DNA from: an uncultured Alcaligenaceae bacterium
Lineage (GTDB): Bacteria > Pseudomonadota > Gammaproteobacteria > Burkholderiales > Burkholderiaceae_B
NCBI GenBank assembly: GCA_937952975.1
Contig: CALFXX010000159.1
Coordinates: forward strand, 62,001-126,000
Direction: 5' to 3'
DNA length: 64,000 nt
Shown: positions 44,968 to 54,515 of the stretch, in pieces
Layout of the letters: each line of letters opens with the position of its first letter
Position numbering within the stretch: position 1 is the stretch's first letter
Made by a program: the position numbers and the translations under genes
The notes under the pieces: model-generated
Seen by the model: the letters and a program-made list of their open reading frames with translations, nothing else
Told to the model about the DNA's origin: nothing
The model's database searches: none

Positions 44968-45762
44968 TTACGCCAATCTAACAAATTCAAGCTCCGAGAT
45001 TTCGCCGCTAGGTAAGGCGCCAAACGCTAGTACGTCAGGCTCACCCTCTAGACGAATAAAATAACTTTGTTCTGGTGTGATTTTATTTTGTAAGCCCCAA
45101 GCATTAAACGCAGCCCCTTCGGTTTCAAACTTTAGACCACGCAACTCATATTCGTTGACCGACTTATCAGGCAAGCGACCGCTTAGACCTACGGCATGAA
45201 AGGTAATGTCAGCCCCCGGGCCAGATACGCCAGCAATAAAACCCTGCAACGCCTCGGACGTCTGAGGGCGCAACTCAAGCCAAACACCTAAGCGCTCTTC
45301 GGCATACACCGAGAGTCGCAAGGGTAATGATGACTTGGCCGGAGCGTGAGCCCGTGCAACCGCTCGAGCGACCCACTTATCGGTCGGTCCCACTACCATC
45401 CAGTCACCCAACACCGCGGTGCCAAACAGTTCTGCGGGCGGTTCAGCAAAGGGTGGGCCTTGCAGCAACACGACACCGTCCACTTGTCGATTCAACAAGC
45501 TTTGCAACAGCAAGCGAAACAGCGCCAACGCTCGGCGATTTTCGGGCTGGGCATACACGGTATGCGTGGTCACAAGCAAGATGACCGCAGCCTGCGCATC
45601 GGCCGCCTCTTTGGCCGATGCCAGCCACGCCTGCTTTTCTTTTTCAGGCCAATGCTGACCTTTCACATTCAGGCCATATTGTCGAGCCGCGCCTGCAATG
45701 AGTTGAGCGGCCGGATCAACCCCCTCACCCCACGCAATCACCCACGCGCACTTGTCTGCCAT
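44968..45762 (-). CDS. T6SS-locus protein of unknown function
   Basis: The 264-residue protein is encoded nine bases after clpV and just before vgrG1, so it is almost certainly part of the T6SS operon. It has no signal peptide or membrane segment. The N-terminal half looks like an alpha/beta unit (CAWVIAWGEG, AAVILLVTTHTVYA, VDGVVLLQG), and the C-terminal half is beta-rich (LRLSVYAEERLGVWLEL, ITFHAVGLSG). No family was recognised. A loader/adaptor for VgrG1 or a ClpV partner is a reasonable hypothesis from its place only. Confidence 0.7.
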   Translation of the reverse strand: MADKCAWVIAWGEGVDPAAQLIAGAARQYGLNVKGQHWPEKEKQAWLASAKEAADAQAAVILLVTTHTVYAQPENRRALALFRLLLQSLLNRQVDGVVLLQGPPFAEPPAELFGTAVLGDWMVVGPTDKWVARAVARAHAPAKSSLPLRLSVYAEERLGVWLELRPQTSEALQGFIAGVSGPGADITFHAVGLSGRLPDKSVNEYELRGLKFETEGAAFNAWGLQNKITPEQSYFIRLEGEPDVLAFGALPSGEISELEFVRLA

Positions 45763-45771
45763 GTCTCGTCC

Positions 45772-48459
45772 TTAAGAAAAAGTCGCGACGAATTCGCCGG
45801 CAGCATCAACATCCAATTTCGCCGTCGCGGGATTGGTATTTTTTGCCATGCTCTCGAGCAAGCTATTTGAAAGCAGAGGCAAGACCGTACCTTTCAGGAT
45901 AAAGTCGATGTTTCGTGCGCCGGTTTCAACTTCGGTACAACGCGCTGTGATGGCGTCGCGCGCGGGCGTTGTAATTTCAAGCGCAATTTTGTTGTTTGCA
46001 GCCATACGGTTGATGACCTTTTTGAGCTTAAGGTCAACGATGCCGCGCAACGCATCTTTGGGTAAGGTGTAGAAAGGGATCACAGTCATACGCGCCAACA
46101 ATGCAGGCTTGAAGTGATTGGACAAGATGGGACGCACTGCCGACATCACCACTGAAGGGTCAGGTCGCTCGTCGCCAGAACACAGCTCAGTGATGACATC
46201 CAGGGCTAGGTTTGACGTCAAAAATACAACCGTATTTCTGAAGTTAATTTCACGCCCTTCACCGTCAGACAAAATCCCTTTGTCAAACACCTGATAAAAC
46301 AAATTGACGACATCGAGATGCGCCTTTTCAACTTCATCAAGCAGCACAACGGTGTAGGGGCGTTGACGTACCGCCTCGGTAAGCACACCGCCCTCGCCAT
46401 AACCAACGTAGCCTGGAGGCGAACCCACTAAGCGACTCACGGTGTGCTTCTCTTGAAATTCACTCATGTTGATGGTGACAATCGATTGCTCACCACCAAA
46501 CATCATGTCCGCCACCGATAACGCGGTTTCGGTTTTACCAGTACCCGAGGGGCCCGCCAGCAAAAACACACCCATTGGCTGATCTGGATCACGCAGGCCT
46601 GAACTCGCTGATTTCAACACCTCAGAGATCGCAGCGATGGCGTGACCTTGGCCTTTAATTCTGGCCTCTAAAGATTGCTCGAGCGCCAAGGCACTCGCAG
46701 CGTGGTCACGCATCATTTTGCCCAGTGGTACGCCCGTGCGGTCTGACACGACCTTGGCGATGGTATCCGGCGCCACTTCAATAAAGACGAGCTTTTCTTT
46801 GCTTTGGAGCTCCGCAAGTACAGCTTCCGCTGCGCGGATCTCTTGCTCGACTTGGTCGAGCGTGCGCGGTGTTGCAGTTTGGTCGGACGCCTCTTGCGTA
46901 GCGTCCGCCGACACAGCGGCTCCCTTCTTAAGCTGCGCGCGTTCTTGGCGCAAACTCACTACGCTGCGCGCCGCTTGCAACTCTTGGTCAAAGCGAGCTT
47001 GCAAACCTGCCAAGGTTTCGGTGATGCTCTCTTGCTCTGCAGCAATTGCTGCTAAGCGCTCAAGATCAACACCGACACCGTTATCTTGGTCGCGTAATAA
47101 ACCGAGTTTTTCGCGCTCGAGCATTTGCAACTTACGCTCGCGGTCTTCAATAAAATCTGGTTTTGATGACAGATTCACTTTGATGCGCGCGCAAGCAGTA
47201 TCGAACAAATCAATTGCTTTATCAGGCAACTGACGGCCAGTGATGTAGCGATGCGAAAGCTCTGCAGCTGCATGCAAGGCATCGTCGCGCACGATCACCT
47301 GATGCACCTCTTCGTAACGCGATTTCAAACCACGCAAAATCTGCACCGTCATTTCGACTGAGGGCTCGTCTAGTTTCACCAACTCAAACCGACGCGCCAA
47401 CGCTGGATCTTTTTCAAAGTATTTTTTGTACTCGCTCCAGGTGGTAGCGGCAATCGTTCTTAACTCGCCACGCGCAAGTGCAGGCTTTAAAAGATTAGCG
47501 GCATCGTTCGTTCCGGCAGAGCCACCGGCACCAATCAGCGTATGCGCTTCGTCGATAAACAACAAGATAGGTTTGGTCGAAGCTTTGATTTCGTTGATCA
47601 CACCGCGCAAACGATTTTCGAATTCACCTTTAACACCTGCGCCAGCTTCTAGCGCCCCCATGTCCAGACCTAAAATCGTGACGTCTTTCAAAATATCGGG
47701 GACATCACCTTCGATCACGCGGACGGCCAGGCCCTCAATGACAGCCGTTTTACCGACGCCAGGATCTCCCACACAAATAGGATTGTTTTTACGGCGTCGC
47801 GCCAGAATATCAACCATCTGGCGGATTTCAGGGTCACGCCCAAACACGGGATCAATCTTGCCAGCTCTGGCTTTGGCAGTGAAGTCTTCGCAAAATCTTT
47901 GTAAAGCACTACCCGCTTTATCACCTTGCGCAGCGGCGCCAGCACCCGAACCCGTCTCGTTACCCATTGGTCCGGATTCGCCAGCTTCACGCGAGGTTGC
48001 AGCGACCTGCCCCAGCAGACCCATTACTTTTTCTTTGTTTAATCCATCAAGCAACTTGGTGTACGAGTCGATTCCGTAAAAAGACAAGCGCGAGACAAAG
48101 GCGGCAAATAGCGCCCCCGAACGAATACGGTTTTCAAATAATTCAACCGATGCAATCAACCAACCATCGGCAAATAACTCTGGCAAGAGCGGTGAAAACT
48201 GTGGCTTACCACCGTTGCCTGTTTTAAAGGACTCAATGGTTTGATCCAAAGCCCGCATCACACGGCCCGGGTCGATGCCAGCTTGTTTAAGTATGAGCTG
48301 AACGTCGCCCATCGGATCTTCAAGCAGGCGAGCCATCAGATGCTCTACCGTGATCTCATAATGTGTGCGGCTTAAACAAGTACCGGCAGCATTTTCTAGT
48401 GCACCACGACAACTCGTATTCAGCCTGCTGACTAGCGGTGCGAATTCAACTACCTGCAT
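45772..48459 (-). CDS. clpV: Type VI secretion ATPase ClpV (TssH)
   Basis: The 895-residue AAA+ unfoldase has an N domain with double Clp repeats, NBD1 with Walker A GDPGVGKTA, a coiled-coil middle region around 410-560, and NBD2 with GPSGTGKTE and ClpB-like C-terminal features. It disassembles contracted TssBC sheaths for reuse. ATG 48459 is chosen because AGGAGAGAGC precedes it; the frame is open nine codons further up. The middle domain contains an Ala/Thr/Gln-rich insertion near residues 520-545. All key motifs look intact. Confidence 0.94.
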   Translation of the reverse strand: MQVVEFAPLVSRLNTSCRGALENAAGTCLSRTHYEITVEHLMARLLEDPMGDVQLILKQAGIDPGRVMRALDQTIESFKTGNGGKPQFSPLLPELFADGWLIASVELFENRIRSGALFAAFVSRLSFYGIDSYTKLLDGLNKEKVMGLLGQVAATSREAGESGPMGNETGSGAGAAAQGDKAGSALQRFCEDFTAKARAGKIDPVFGRDPEIRQMVDILARRRKNNPICVGDPGVGKTAVIEGLAVRVIEGDVPDILKDVTILGLDMGALEAGAGVKGEFENRLRGVINEIKASTKPILLFIDEAHTLIGAGGSAGTNDAANLLKPALARGELRTIAATTWSEYKKYFEKDPALARRFELVKLDEPSVEMTVQILRGLKSRYEEVHQVIVRDDALHAAAELSHRYITGRQLPDKAIDLFDTACARIKVNLSSKPDFIEDRERKLQMLEREKLGLLRDQDNGVGVDLERLAAIAAEQESITETLAGLQARFDQELQAARSVVSLRQERAQLKKGAAVSADATQEASDQTATPRTLDQVEQEIRAAEAVLAELQSKEKLVFIEVAPDTIAKVVSDRTGVPLGKMMRDHAASALALEQSLEARIKGQGHAIAAISEVLKSASSGLRDPDQPMGVFLLAGPSGTGKTETALSVADMMFGGEQSIVTINMSEFQEKHTVSRLVGSPPGYVGYGEGGVLTEAVRQRPYTVVLLDEVEKAHLDVVNLFYQVFDKGILSDGEGREINFRNTVVFLTSNLALDVITELCSGDERPDPSVVMSAVRPILSNHFKPALLARMTVIPFYTLPKDALRGIVDLKLKKVINRMAANNKIALEITTPARDAITARCTEVETGARNIDFILKGTVLPLLSNSLLESMAKNTNPATAKLDVDAAGEFVATFS

Positions 48460-48514
48460 TGCTCTCTCCTTGATACGACTCGACAACCAGTCGATGTTTC
48501 ACTGTTCGTCTGGA

Positions 48515-49516
48515 TTAATTAACAAAATATGAAAAACTACCTGTTTGACGTGCATGCCCAAGTGATGCACCAAGACCTAATTTCGCTAGTCCTAGCGGCT
48601 TAGGGGTTGGTTGACGCTCTACCTTAAAACGAATACGTAAATTATCCTGCGCAAACAGTTGCAGCGATTGTGTCAAGAGTGGATAGAGTTTCCCACCTGG
48701 CACGACAGCTTCGATATCAGCGACTGCTTGATCCCGCAACAGAATGGATACATTGTTTCTGCGATCAATCAAGGTATCGCCCAATACCGCTTGGGTACCC
48801 AGCTGATGCGAGGCACGCCCAAGGCATAAGCGCGCTGCCGAGGGCACCCGCGTACGGGTAGGTGCACACGGATACACTTTTGTCGCGCCAGAACGAACAA
48901 TGCAATTGACAAGGGCTTGTAGACCGCTCGCCGAGCGATGGATGGTCGACAGCAAGGGGGCGAGATGTGTGATTCGCGGCCATTGGTCAAAACGCTTGCG
49001 CGTCGCTTGACCGACCAACCCAACCCAACTCGTCTGACGTGTCTGCTGACGCTCGGTCATGCCCTGCTGCAACCCGGTCAAATTGCGATGCCGAGTCCAT
49101 GCTTTGATCAACAAGGGATAAGCGGCGTAGTGAAACATGTCTAACAAACCACGCGCGCTGGTTCGCCCTTGCTGGCTCGCTTGCATCAAGCCTTCAGTGT
49201 AGAAGTATGGCAGCGGTGAGGTCACACCGTACAAACCAAAAAAACCAGCTTCGACTTGGATTTTCCCGTCGGGTCGCTTTTGAATACTCGCGATGTCGTG
49301 TTCTGGAAAGGCTAATGATAATGTGGGACGAACCCTCAGCACAGCGGCTAAACGAGACTCCCACTCTGCTGGCGAGGTCTCATGACCTTGTGCGAGCGAT
49401 TCTTGTTGCAGTGCATGCGAGAGCAAACGCGCCATCTGAAAAAAATCCAGTTGCGCGTAATTTTTACTAAAAAATGCCTCTACAGCATCAAGTCCGGTGC
49501 CAGCAACGTGGGCCAT
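48515..49516 (-). CDS. tssG: Type VI secretion baseplate protein TssG
   Basis: The 333-residue protein has the TssG pattern: FQMARLLSHALQ, LRVRPTLSLAFPEHDI, FFGLYGVTSPLPYFYTE and a RARxxLGRASHQLG-like C-terminal stretch. With TssF and TssE it forms the baseplate wedge. The ATG overlaps the end of tssF by 37 bases and has GGAGAG upstream within tssF, so coupling is tight. Confidence 0.92.
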   Translation of the reverse strand: MAHVAGTGLDAVEAFFSKNYAQLDFFQMARLLSHALQQESLAQGHETSPAEWESRLAAVLRVRPTLSLAFPEHDIASIQKRPDGKIQVEAGFFGLYGVTSPLPYFYTEGLMQASQQGRTSARGLLDMFHYAAYPLLIKAWTRHRNLTGLQQGMTERQQTRQTSWVGLVGQATRKRFDQWPRITHLAPLLSTIHRSASGLQALVNCIVRSGATKVYPCAPTRTRVPSAARLCLGRASHQLGTQAVLGDTLIDRRNNVSILLRDQAVADIEAVVPGGKLYPLLTQSLQLFAQDNLRIRFKVERQPTPKPLGLAKLGLGASLGHARQTGSFSYFVN

Positions 49517-51207
49517 TCGAACTGCTCTCCGCTTACAGGGTCTGCTACCACAAGTGTGATAAACGAATTTATTCCGACGAGTCCAGCAAAAAATGGTGAC
49601 AGTAACTCACCAAACAGCATGAGATCACCGGCGCTTGCATAATAGTCAAGCCTAAGTTTGAGACGAATAATATAACCACGCACAAGACTGCCGCGAACCA
49701 GACGAGAGTCGCTGGTCAGGGTGACCTCTTCGATTCCGGCAATGCGACGGCGCGCTGCCGTCAGACGCCCCGGGTCACCGCCTCCCTCTGGCAGATACAC
49801 TGACAACAATTCTTTGAGAGTTTCGATTTCAGCAAAGGCCTGCAAATTTAGTCGCGCATGGGCGACAACTTTCCACATCGCGTCGACCCCAAGCGCCGGC
49901 AACGACCAGCCCGTTGGAAGCGTCACGTTTGTCACTGTGACTTTTTCGGGCGATGCGGTCGTACGCAGCGAAATATCACCAAGTCGCAGACTCTCTGGCA
50001 AGCGGCCATTCGTACACCGCATTTTGATTGATAGGGTTTCGCGCCTTGCAAGATCGAGCTGCTTATTAAATGGCAATCGAATATGCTGTTCGAACGCACT
50101 TCGCTTCACGCTATCACTGGCAATAACTTGGTACTTCAATGCGTCATCTTCAACCAACAAGTCGGTCGTCGGCATGTAATATTTTTCTTCGGATTGCCCC
50201 TGTACTCGACCAGTCACCGTCAGCACATCATGTACGACTGCCCGTCCGGGCTCGTAACCCATCGGTTCTAACCTGTAACTCTCTTTTAGGTGCGTCACCT
50301 CGATCGGATTCGCAAAGGCTTCAAACAAATTGACAGCCGGTACCGCATTGAGCGTGAAATGCGACAAAGTTGGTTTGGGCAACTTTGCCGTTGGTAAATC
50401 CAACTCGAATTCAATCGTAAATTCTCGACCACTGCCGCGAGTGCTCCAGCCTTCAAAGCCTTGGATTTGAAAAAAGAAAGCGCGCTCTGGAAATGCCAAG
50501 ACTTCCCGAATCCATTGCAGATGCGGCGCAATCGATCGATTTGTGGCGAACAGATGCTTCGAAGCATCTAAGCCACTAAATGTTAATGATAGTGGCTGCT
50601 CATCACCTGTTTGGCCTGCGCTGCGTACAGTGACTTGTCTAAGGTGCTGCCTGAACGCCATTAAAAGCGTAGTCGCCTCTGGGTAAGGCCCTGACAAGTA
50701 AAGCGCAAGAGACTGTCCAGACCACTGATTCAGAGGCTGCCCCAAGATCTCAAGCTCAACCGTCAGGCTTGAACGATGTCTGCTCAACGCCTGCAGGTTA
50801 ACCGCAGTTAATTTAATCGGCTGTATCGCAAGCGGCCAAGAAGTTGAAAACTGACATGCAGTCTCTTGCACGGGCAGCGAAGCGAAGGGCGTGTCGGCCT
50901 TGACGTCATAACCATCTGGCAATTTGCCGCTTGCACTGAGTGCGAGTACTACAGCCGCTGGCAATGGGTTGATAAGATCGGGGCCAACTAAAGAGACCAC
51001 GTCACCAATAAACTCGGGCAACTCGTCGTCCATCTTTTGGCGAACCATTGCCGTTAAAAAGGCAAAGCCCTGCAACAATCGTTCGACATCCGGGTCACCG
51101 CTGCCGCCCGATAAATACGAGGCAATCGTCGGATTTTCGTTAGCGAACTCTTGCCCTAAGCTATGTAACCTTGCTAGCTCGGCGGCATAAATCTGATCAA
51201 AGGCCAT
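49480..51207 (-). CDS. tssF: Type VI secretion baseplate protein TssF
   Basis: The 575-residue protein shows the family opening YAAELARLHSLGQEFANENP, PDVERLLQGFAFLTA and PLPAAVVLALS, plus the C-terminal LFGELLSPFFAGLVGINSF. TssF dimers with TssG form the wedge core. It overlaps tssE by 11 bases upstream and tssG by 37 bases downstream. Length is normal. Confidence 0.93.
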   Translation of the reverse strand: MAFDQIYAAELARLHSLGQEFANENPTIASYLSGGSGDPDVERLLQGFAFLTAMVRQKMDDELPEFIGDVVSLVGPDLINPLPAAVVLALSASGKLPDGYDVKADTPFASLPVQETACQFSTSWPLAIQPIKLTAVNLQALSRHRSSLTVELEILGQPLNQWSGQSLALYLSGPYPEATTLLMAFRQHLRQVTVRSAGQTGDEQPLSLTFSGLDASKHLFATNRSIAPHLQWIREVLAFPERAFFFQIQGFEGWSTRGSGREFTIEFELDLPTAKLPKPTLSHFTLNAVPAVNLFEAFANPIEVTHLKESYRLEPMGYEPGRAVVHDVLTVTGRVQGQSEEKYYMPTTDLLVEDDALKYQVIASDSVKRSAFEQHIRLPFNKQLDLARRETLSIKMRCTNGRLPESLRLGDISLRTTASPEKVTVTNVTLPTGWSLPALGVDAMWKVVAHARLNLQAFAEIETLKELLSVYLPEGGGDPGRLTAARRRIAGIEEVTLTSDSRLVRGSLVRGYIIRLKLRLDYYASAGDLMLFGELLSPFFAGLVGINSFITLVVADPVSGEQFEWPTLLAPDLML

Positions 51208-51637
51208 GCGCTAGTTCCACTCTGACTTGTCCGGCAGAGTCGATCCGCAAAAACATTGAGAACTCTTTTGTAACTTCTGTTGAGCCGACGCTAAGATCAA
51301 TCTGTCCCGTCAGAATAAACTTCAACGTGATAACTTCACGCTCTTCAACAACCTGTTGAATCGTTGGATTCATCAATCGCTTTTCGTAGCGGTCGATCTG
51401 AATAAGAATTTCACGCTGTATGTCACTGACATAGCCAACGGCAAACGAACCGGCAATGTTTGACATGTCTGGCAGTCCGTAGTCGGCATCAACCGGCACT
51501 GAACCACGACGCACATTGAGCAGCCGAGAAAGATAGCGTTGAATAGATGCTTTGACCAAGTCTTCAGGAGTACGCCGATCGTATAGATTGGGTAACTCTT
51601 GTCGACTCAGCCTTTCAAGCAGTCTTTCTTTAACCAC
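51197..51637 (-). CDS. tssE: Type VI secretion baseplate protein TssE (gp25-like)
   Basis: The 146-residue protein has a gp25/GPW lysozyme-like fold with RGSVPVDADYGLPDMSNI and IQIDRYEKRLMNP. TssE starts sheath polymerisation on the baseplate. The start is GTG 51637 with GGGA upstream. It lies between hcp and tssF, overlapping the latter. Confidence 0.92.
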   Translation of the reverse strand: MVKERLLERLSRQELPNLYDRRTPEDLVKASIQRYLSRLLNVRRGSVPVDADYGLPDMSNIAGSFAVGYVSDIQREILIQIDRYEKRLMNPTIQQVVEEREVITLKFILTGQIDLSVGSTEVTKEFSMFLRIDSAGQVRVELAHGL

Positions 51638-51662
51638 TCAAGTATCCCGATCAGTCAAAGAC

Positions 51663-52151
51663 TTAGGTTTTTGGAGCATTCCATGAGTCTTGCGCCTCGA
51701 TGCCATCAGGCGTCCAGGTATCGATGATGGTCTCGTAGGTAAAGGCAATATCTTCCATGTGACCCATTGTTCTTTGCAGCGGATCTAAACAGTTTGGCAC
51801 CCAAGTACGGATATGGGTAATGATGGCATTCTTGAGCTCAGTTGTGTAATAGAGCTCTTCTTTACCAGCAGGTGAAATTCGGTAGTAAGACAGCTTTACG
51901 TCGCTTAACTGCTCGCCAGAAGTCAACGCCTGAAACAGCTTAGGTGAAGCCTTATCGAGCTCTTTAGTTAACGTTAAAGCACCATGAACACGCTTGCCTG
52001 TTGGCAAGCCAGTTTGCGGTGACTTGGGGATTTCAATCATGTGCTCGACAGCCTGAATGAGCATGGTTTTTTCATGCCCTTTGATCGTGCAGCTTCCTTC
52101 GATATTGCCCTGAGTATTACCTGTTACGGTTAAAAACATTGGGGTTGGCAT
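51663..52151 (-). CDS. hcp: Type VI secretion tube protein Hcp (TssD)
   Basis: The 162-residue protein is the Hcp tube subunit: FLTVTGNTQGNIEGSC, EHMIEIPKSPQTGLPTGKRVHG and TYETIIDTW are characteristic. It stacks as hexamers inside the sheath and is secreted. The ATG has GGAG six bases upstream. About 100 untranslated bases precede it after tssC; no obvious extra promoter was seen. Confidence 0.95.
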   Translation of the reverse strand: MPTPMFLTVTGNTQGNIEGSCTIKGHEKTMLIQAVEHMIEIPKSPQTGLPTGKRVHGALTLTKELDKASPKLFQALTSGEQLSDVKLSYYRISPAGKEELYYTTELKNAIITHIRTWVPNCLDPLQRTMGHMEDIAFTYETIIDTWTPDGIEAQDSWNAPKT

Positions 52152-52254
52152 TCTTAACTCCTGGTTATTTTTGGGTAAAACATTAACTGGTTGAATAAAG
52201 CAAAGTAATTGGGTCGGCAGCGTAAACTTTCAGGGATACGCTGCAACCAAACCT

Positions 52255-53739
52255 CTAGCTCTTGTCGAGTTTTCCGACTAATGACAGGGTGAAAGACGCG
52301 CCCATGTACTTGAAATGTGGACGGACACGCATAGAGACACGATACCAACCGGGATCGCCCTCGACATCACTGACCTCGATCACCGCAGAGCGAAGGGGGC
52401 GGCGGCTACGAACCTCAGGGCCTGGAGCGTCCATGTCTGCAACATATTGACGAATCCAATTGTTGAGTTCAGTTTCAAGGTCGCCGCGCTCTTTCCAGGT
52501 ACCAATGTTTTCACGCTGCAGCACCTTGATGTAATGCGCCAGACGATTCACCACAAAGATGTACGGCAGCTGCGTACCAAGTTTGTAGTTGGTCTCAGCT
52601 TCTTTACCCTCTTTTGAGTTGCCAAAAAACTTGGGTTTCTGGCATGAGTTGGCCGAAAAGAACGCAGCGTTATCGCTATTTTTACGCATCGCCAAAGCAA
52701 TAAAACCTTGCTCTGCCAACTCAAATTCACGACGCTCAGAGATCAACACTTCAGTTGGAATCTTGGTTTGGATCTCGCCCATCGCTTCGTAGTTATAGAT
52801 CGGCAAGTTCTCAACCGCACCACCGCCCTGAGGTCCGATGATATTCGCTGCCCAACGGTACTGTGCAAAGCTTGCAGTCAAGCGCGAAGCAAACGCAAAC
52901 GCTGCATTGCCCCACATAAAGCTGCTATTGCCGCCGCTCACGTCTTCGTTGTAAGCGAATTTTTTCGCAGGTACGGTATCTACACCGTAAGGCGTGCGCA
53001 ACAAGAAATGCGGCATCACAAGCGCTACATTTCGGGCATCATCACTTTCACGGAAGCCACGCCATTTTGTGTAGGTGGGGCTTTCGAAAATGCCAGACAA
53101 ATCCTTTAAATCTGGCAGCTTTGCGTAGTCATCGAGACCAAAGAACGAAGCACTAACGCCGCCGATAAATGGCGCGTGTGCCATCGCTGCGACACTCGCT
53201 ACGTACTGTAGTAGCGCGACGTCTTGTGTACCAGGTCCAAACTCGTAGTTTGATACGATCGCGCCAAAAGGCTGACCACCAAACTGGCCATACTCAGCCG
53301 TGTACACACTTTTGTACAAGCCTGATTTTGTAATCTCTGGCGAGTCTTGAAAGTCACTCAATAAATCGTCTTTTGAGACGTTCATCAGTTGGATTTTTAC
53401 GTTTTCGCGAAAATCTGTGCGGTCGACCAGAAACTTCAGTGAACGCCATGCGGACTCGAGCTTTTGAAACGCGGGATCGTGCAACACCTGATCCACCTGA
53501 CGGCTGAGTTTTTTATCAAGTTCAGCGATCAGTTCATCAGCCAGCGCTGCCGTGATTCGGTCAGTCGAGCGCTCGGGATCTAGTAAGGTGCCAATGAAAG
53601 ACTCAATACCCTGCTTAGTAATTGCGTAGGAGTCGTCACCAGGACGAATCTTGCTGGTCTCTAGCAACTGATCGATCAAAGAGCCCGACTCAGCCGCGCC
53701 GGCCGCCGCGCCTTGAGCTTTTGCTTGTTCTTCACTCAT
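52255..53739 (-). CDS. tssC: Type VI secretion sheath large subunit TssC
   Basis: The 494-residue protein has the TssC/VipB core, including LESAWRSLKFLVDRTDF, GALVSNYEFGPG-like GAIVSNYEFGPG and FRESDDARNVALVMPHFL, with the C-terminal gp18-like segment VRPHFKYMGASFTLSLVGKLD. It forms the contractile sheath with TssB. It starts 41 bases after tssB. Length is standard. Confidence 0.95.
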   Translation of the reverse strand: MSEEQAKAQGAAAGAAESGSLIDQLLETSKIRPGDDSYAITKQGIESFIGTLLDPERSTDRITAALADELIAELDKKLSRQVDQVLHDPAFQKLESAWRSLKFLVDRTDFRENVKIQLMNVSKDDLLSDFQDSPEITKSGLYKSVYTAEYGQFGGQPFGAIVSNYEFGPGTQDVALLQYVASVAAMAHAPFIGGVSASFFGLDDYAKLPDLKDLSGIFESPTYTKWRGFRESDDARNVALVMPHFLLRTPYGVDTVPAKKFAYNEDVSGGNSSFMWGNAAFAFASRLTASFAQYRWAANIIGPQGGGAVENLPIYNYEAMGEIQTKIPTEVLISERREFELAEQGFIALAMRKNSDNAAFFSANSCQKPKFFGNSKEGKEAETNYKLGTQLPYIFVVNRLAHYIKVLQRENIGTWKERGDLETELNNWIRQYVADMDAPGPEVRSRRPLRSAVIEVSDVEGDPGWYRVSMRVRPHFKYMGASFTLSLVGKLDKS

Positions 53740-53780
53740 CGAAATTCTCGCTTTTTTGTGTGCTTTAAAGTTTTAATGGA

Positions 53781-54272
53781 TTACTTTTTGTCTAAGCCAA
53801 GCTCTGCCAAAAGCTTCGCCCGACTTCCTTCGTCAGTCACAAGAGACTGCAGCTTTTTACGGAAGTCAGGAATGTTGCCCAGTGGGCCCTTCAGGGATTT
53901 CAATGCCTCGCGAAGCTCGAGGATGCTTTTAAGTTCAGGGACTTTCTCGACAATCGCGTCTGGCTCAAAATCAGCGAGTGACTGGAAGTTCAAGCTCACT
54001 GCAAGGCTGTCGTCTGAATCTTCTTTTTGCAAGCGGTTAGGCACGCTAAGATTGAGCGACAATTTCTGCGCCTTGAGCACCTCTTGAAAATTATCTTTGT
54101 CGACATTAATCGGTGCACGCTCTTCAACAGGGCGATCATCAGCGCGTTGAGTGTAATCACCCACCACCAATAACTTGAGCGGCAATTCGACTTCTGCCTG
54201 TGCATCACCCGTGGCAGGCTTGTATGTAATATTAATTCGCTCTTTAGGTGCTACTGAACCTGCACTGGCCAT
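53781..54272 (-). CDS. tssB: Type VI secretion sheath small subunit TssB
   Basis: The 163-residue protein matches TssB/VipA: RINITYKPATGDAQAEVELPLKLLVVGDYT-type opening (in consecutive motifs), PINVDKDNFQEVL, LSVPNRL, and the C-terminal helix AKLLAELGLDKK. AGGAGAAATATT before the ATG is a strong ribosome site. The 243-base AT-rich gap before it, after tssM2, most likely holds a promoter for the core operon. No clear -35/-10 pair or terminator could be picked by eye. Confidence 0.95.
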   Translation of the reverse strand: MASAGSVAPKERINITYKPATGDAQAEVELPLKLLVVGDYTQRADDRPVEERAPINVDKDNFQEVLKAQKLSLNLSVPNRLQKEDSDDSLAVSLNFQSLADFEPDAIVEKVPELKSILELREALKSLKGPLGNIPDFRKKLQSLVTDEGSRAKLLAELGLDKK

Positions 54273-54515
54273 AATATTTCTCCTGAAATGAATCGAAAAG
54301 CCCGCTTACTGAGCAAAGGTACCCGCCGTGCTCCGAACAACTAGAGATAAAAGATACAGATGTGAGTTGCAGGCTGTATTTGAAGCTAGTGTTCACCAGA
54401 GGGCGTACGCGTCAACTATAACAACAACAAACGTCTATATTTGCATTTACGATGAGCTTTTTGCAAAAAAATAACTAAAAATTGCTTTGTTATTCAACAA
54501 GAACTGTTGACCTAG

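Noticed and set aside
47426..48079. 217-codon open frame antisense to clpV
   Set aside because: It mirrors the ClpV codons, has a low-complexity Ser/Ala/Arg composition and no recognisable domain.
49480..49516. Possible frameshift at the tssF/tssG overlap
   Set aside because: Both genes have full-length products and tssG has its own start and ribosome site, so the 37-base overlap is ordinary coupling.
54273..54515. Terminator or separate gene in the gap between tssM2 and tssB
   Set aside because: No stable hairpin with T-tract and no credible open frame were seen; it is most likely an untranslated promoter region.
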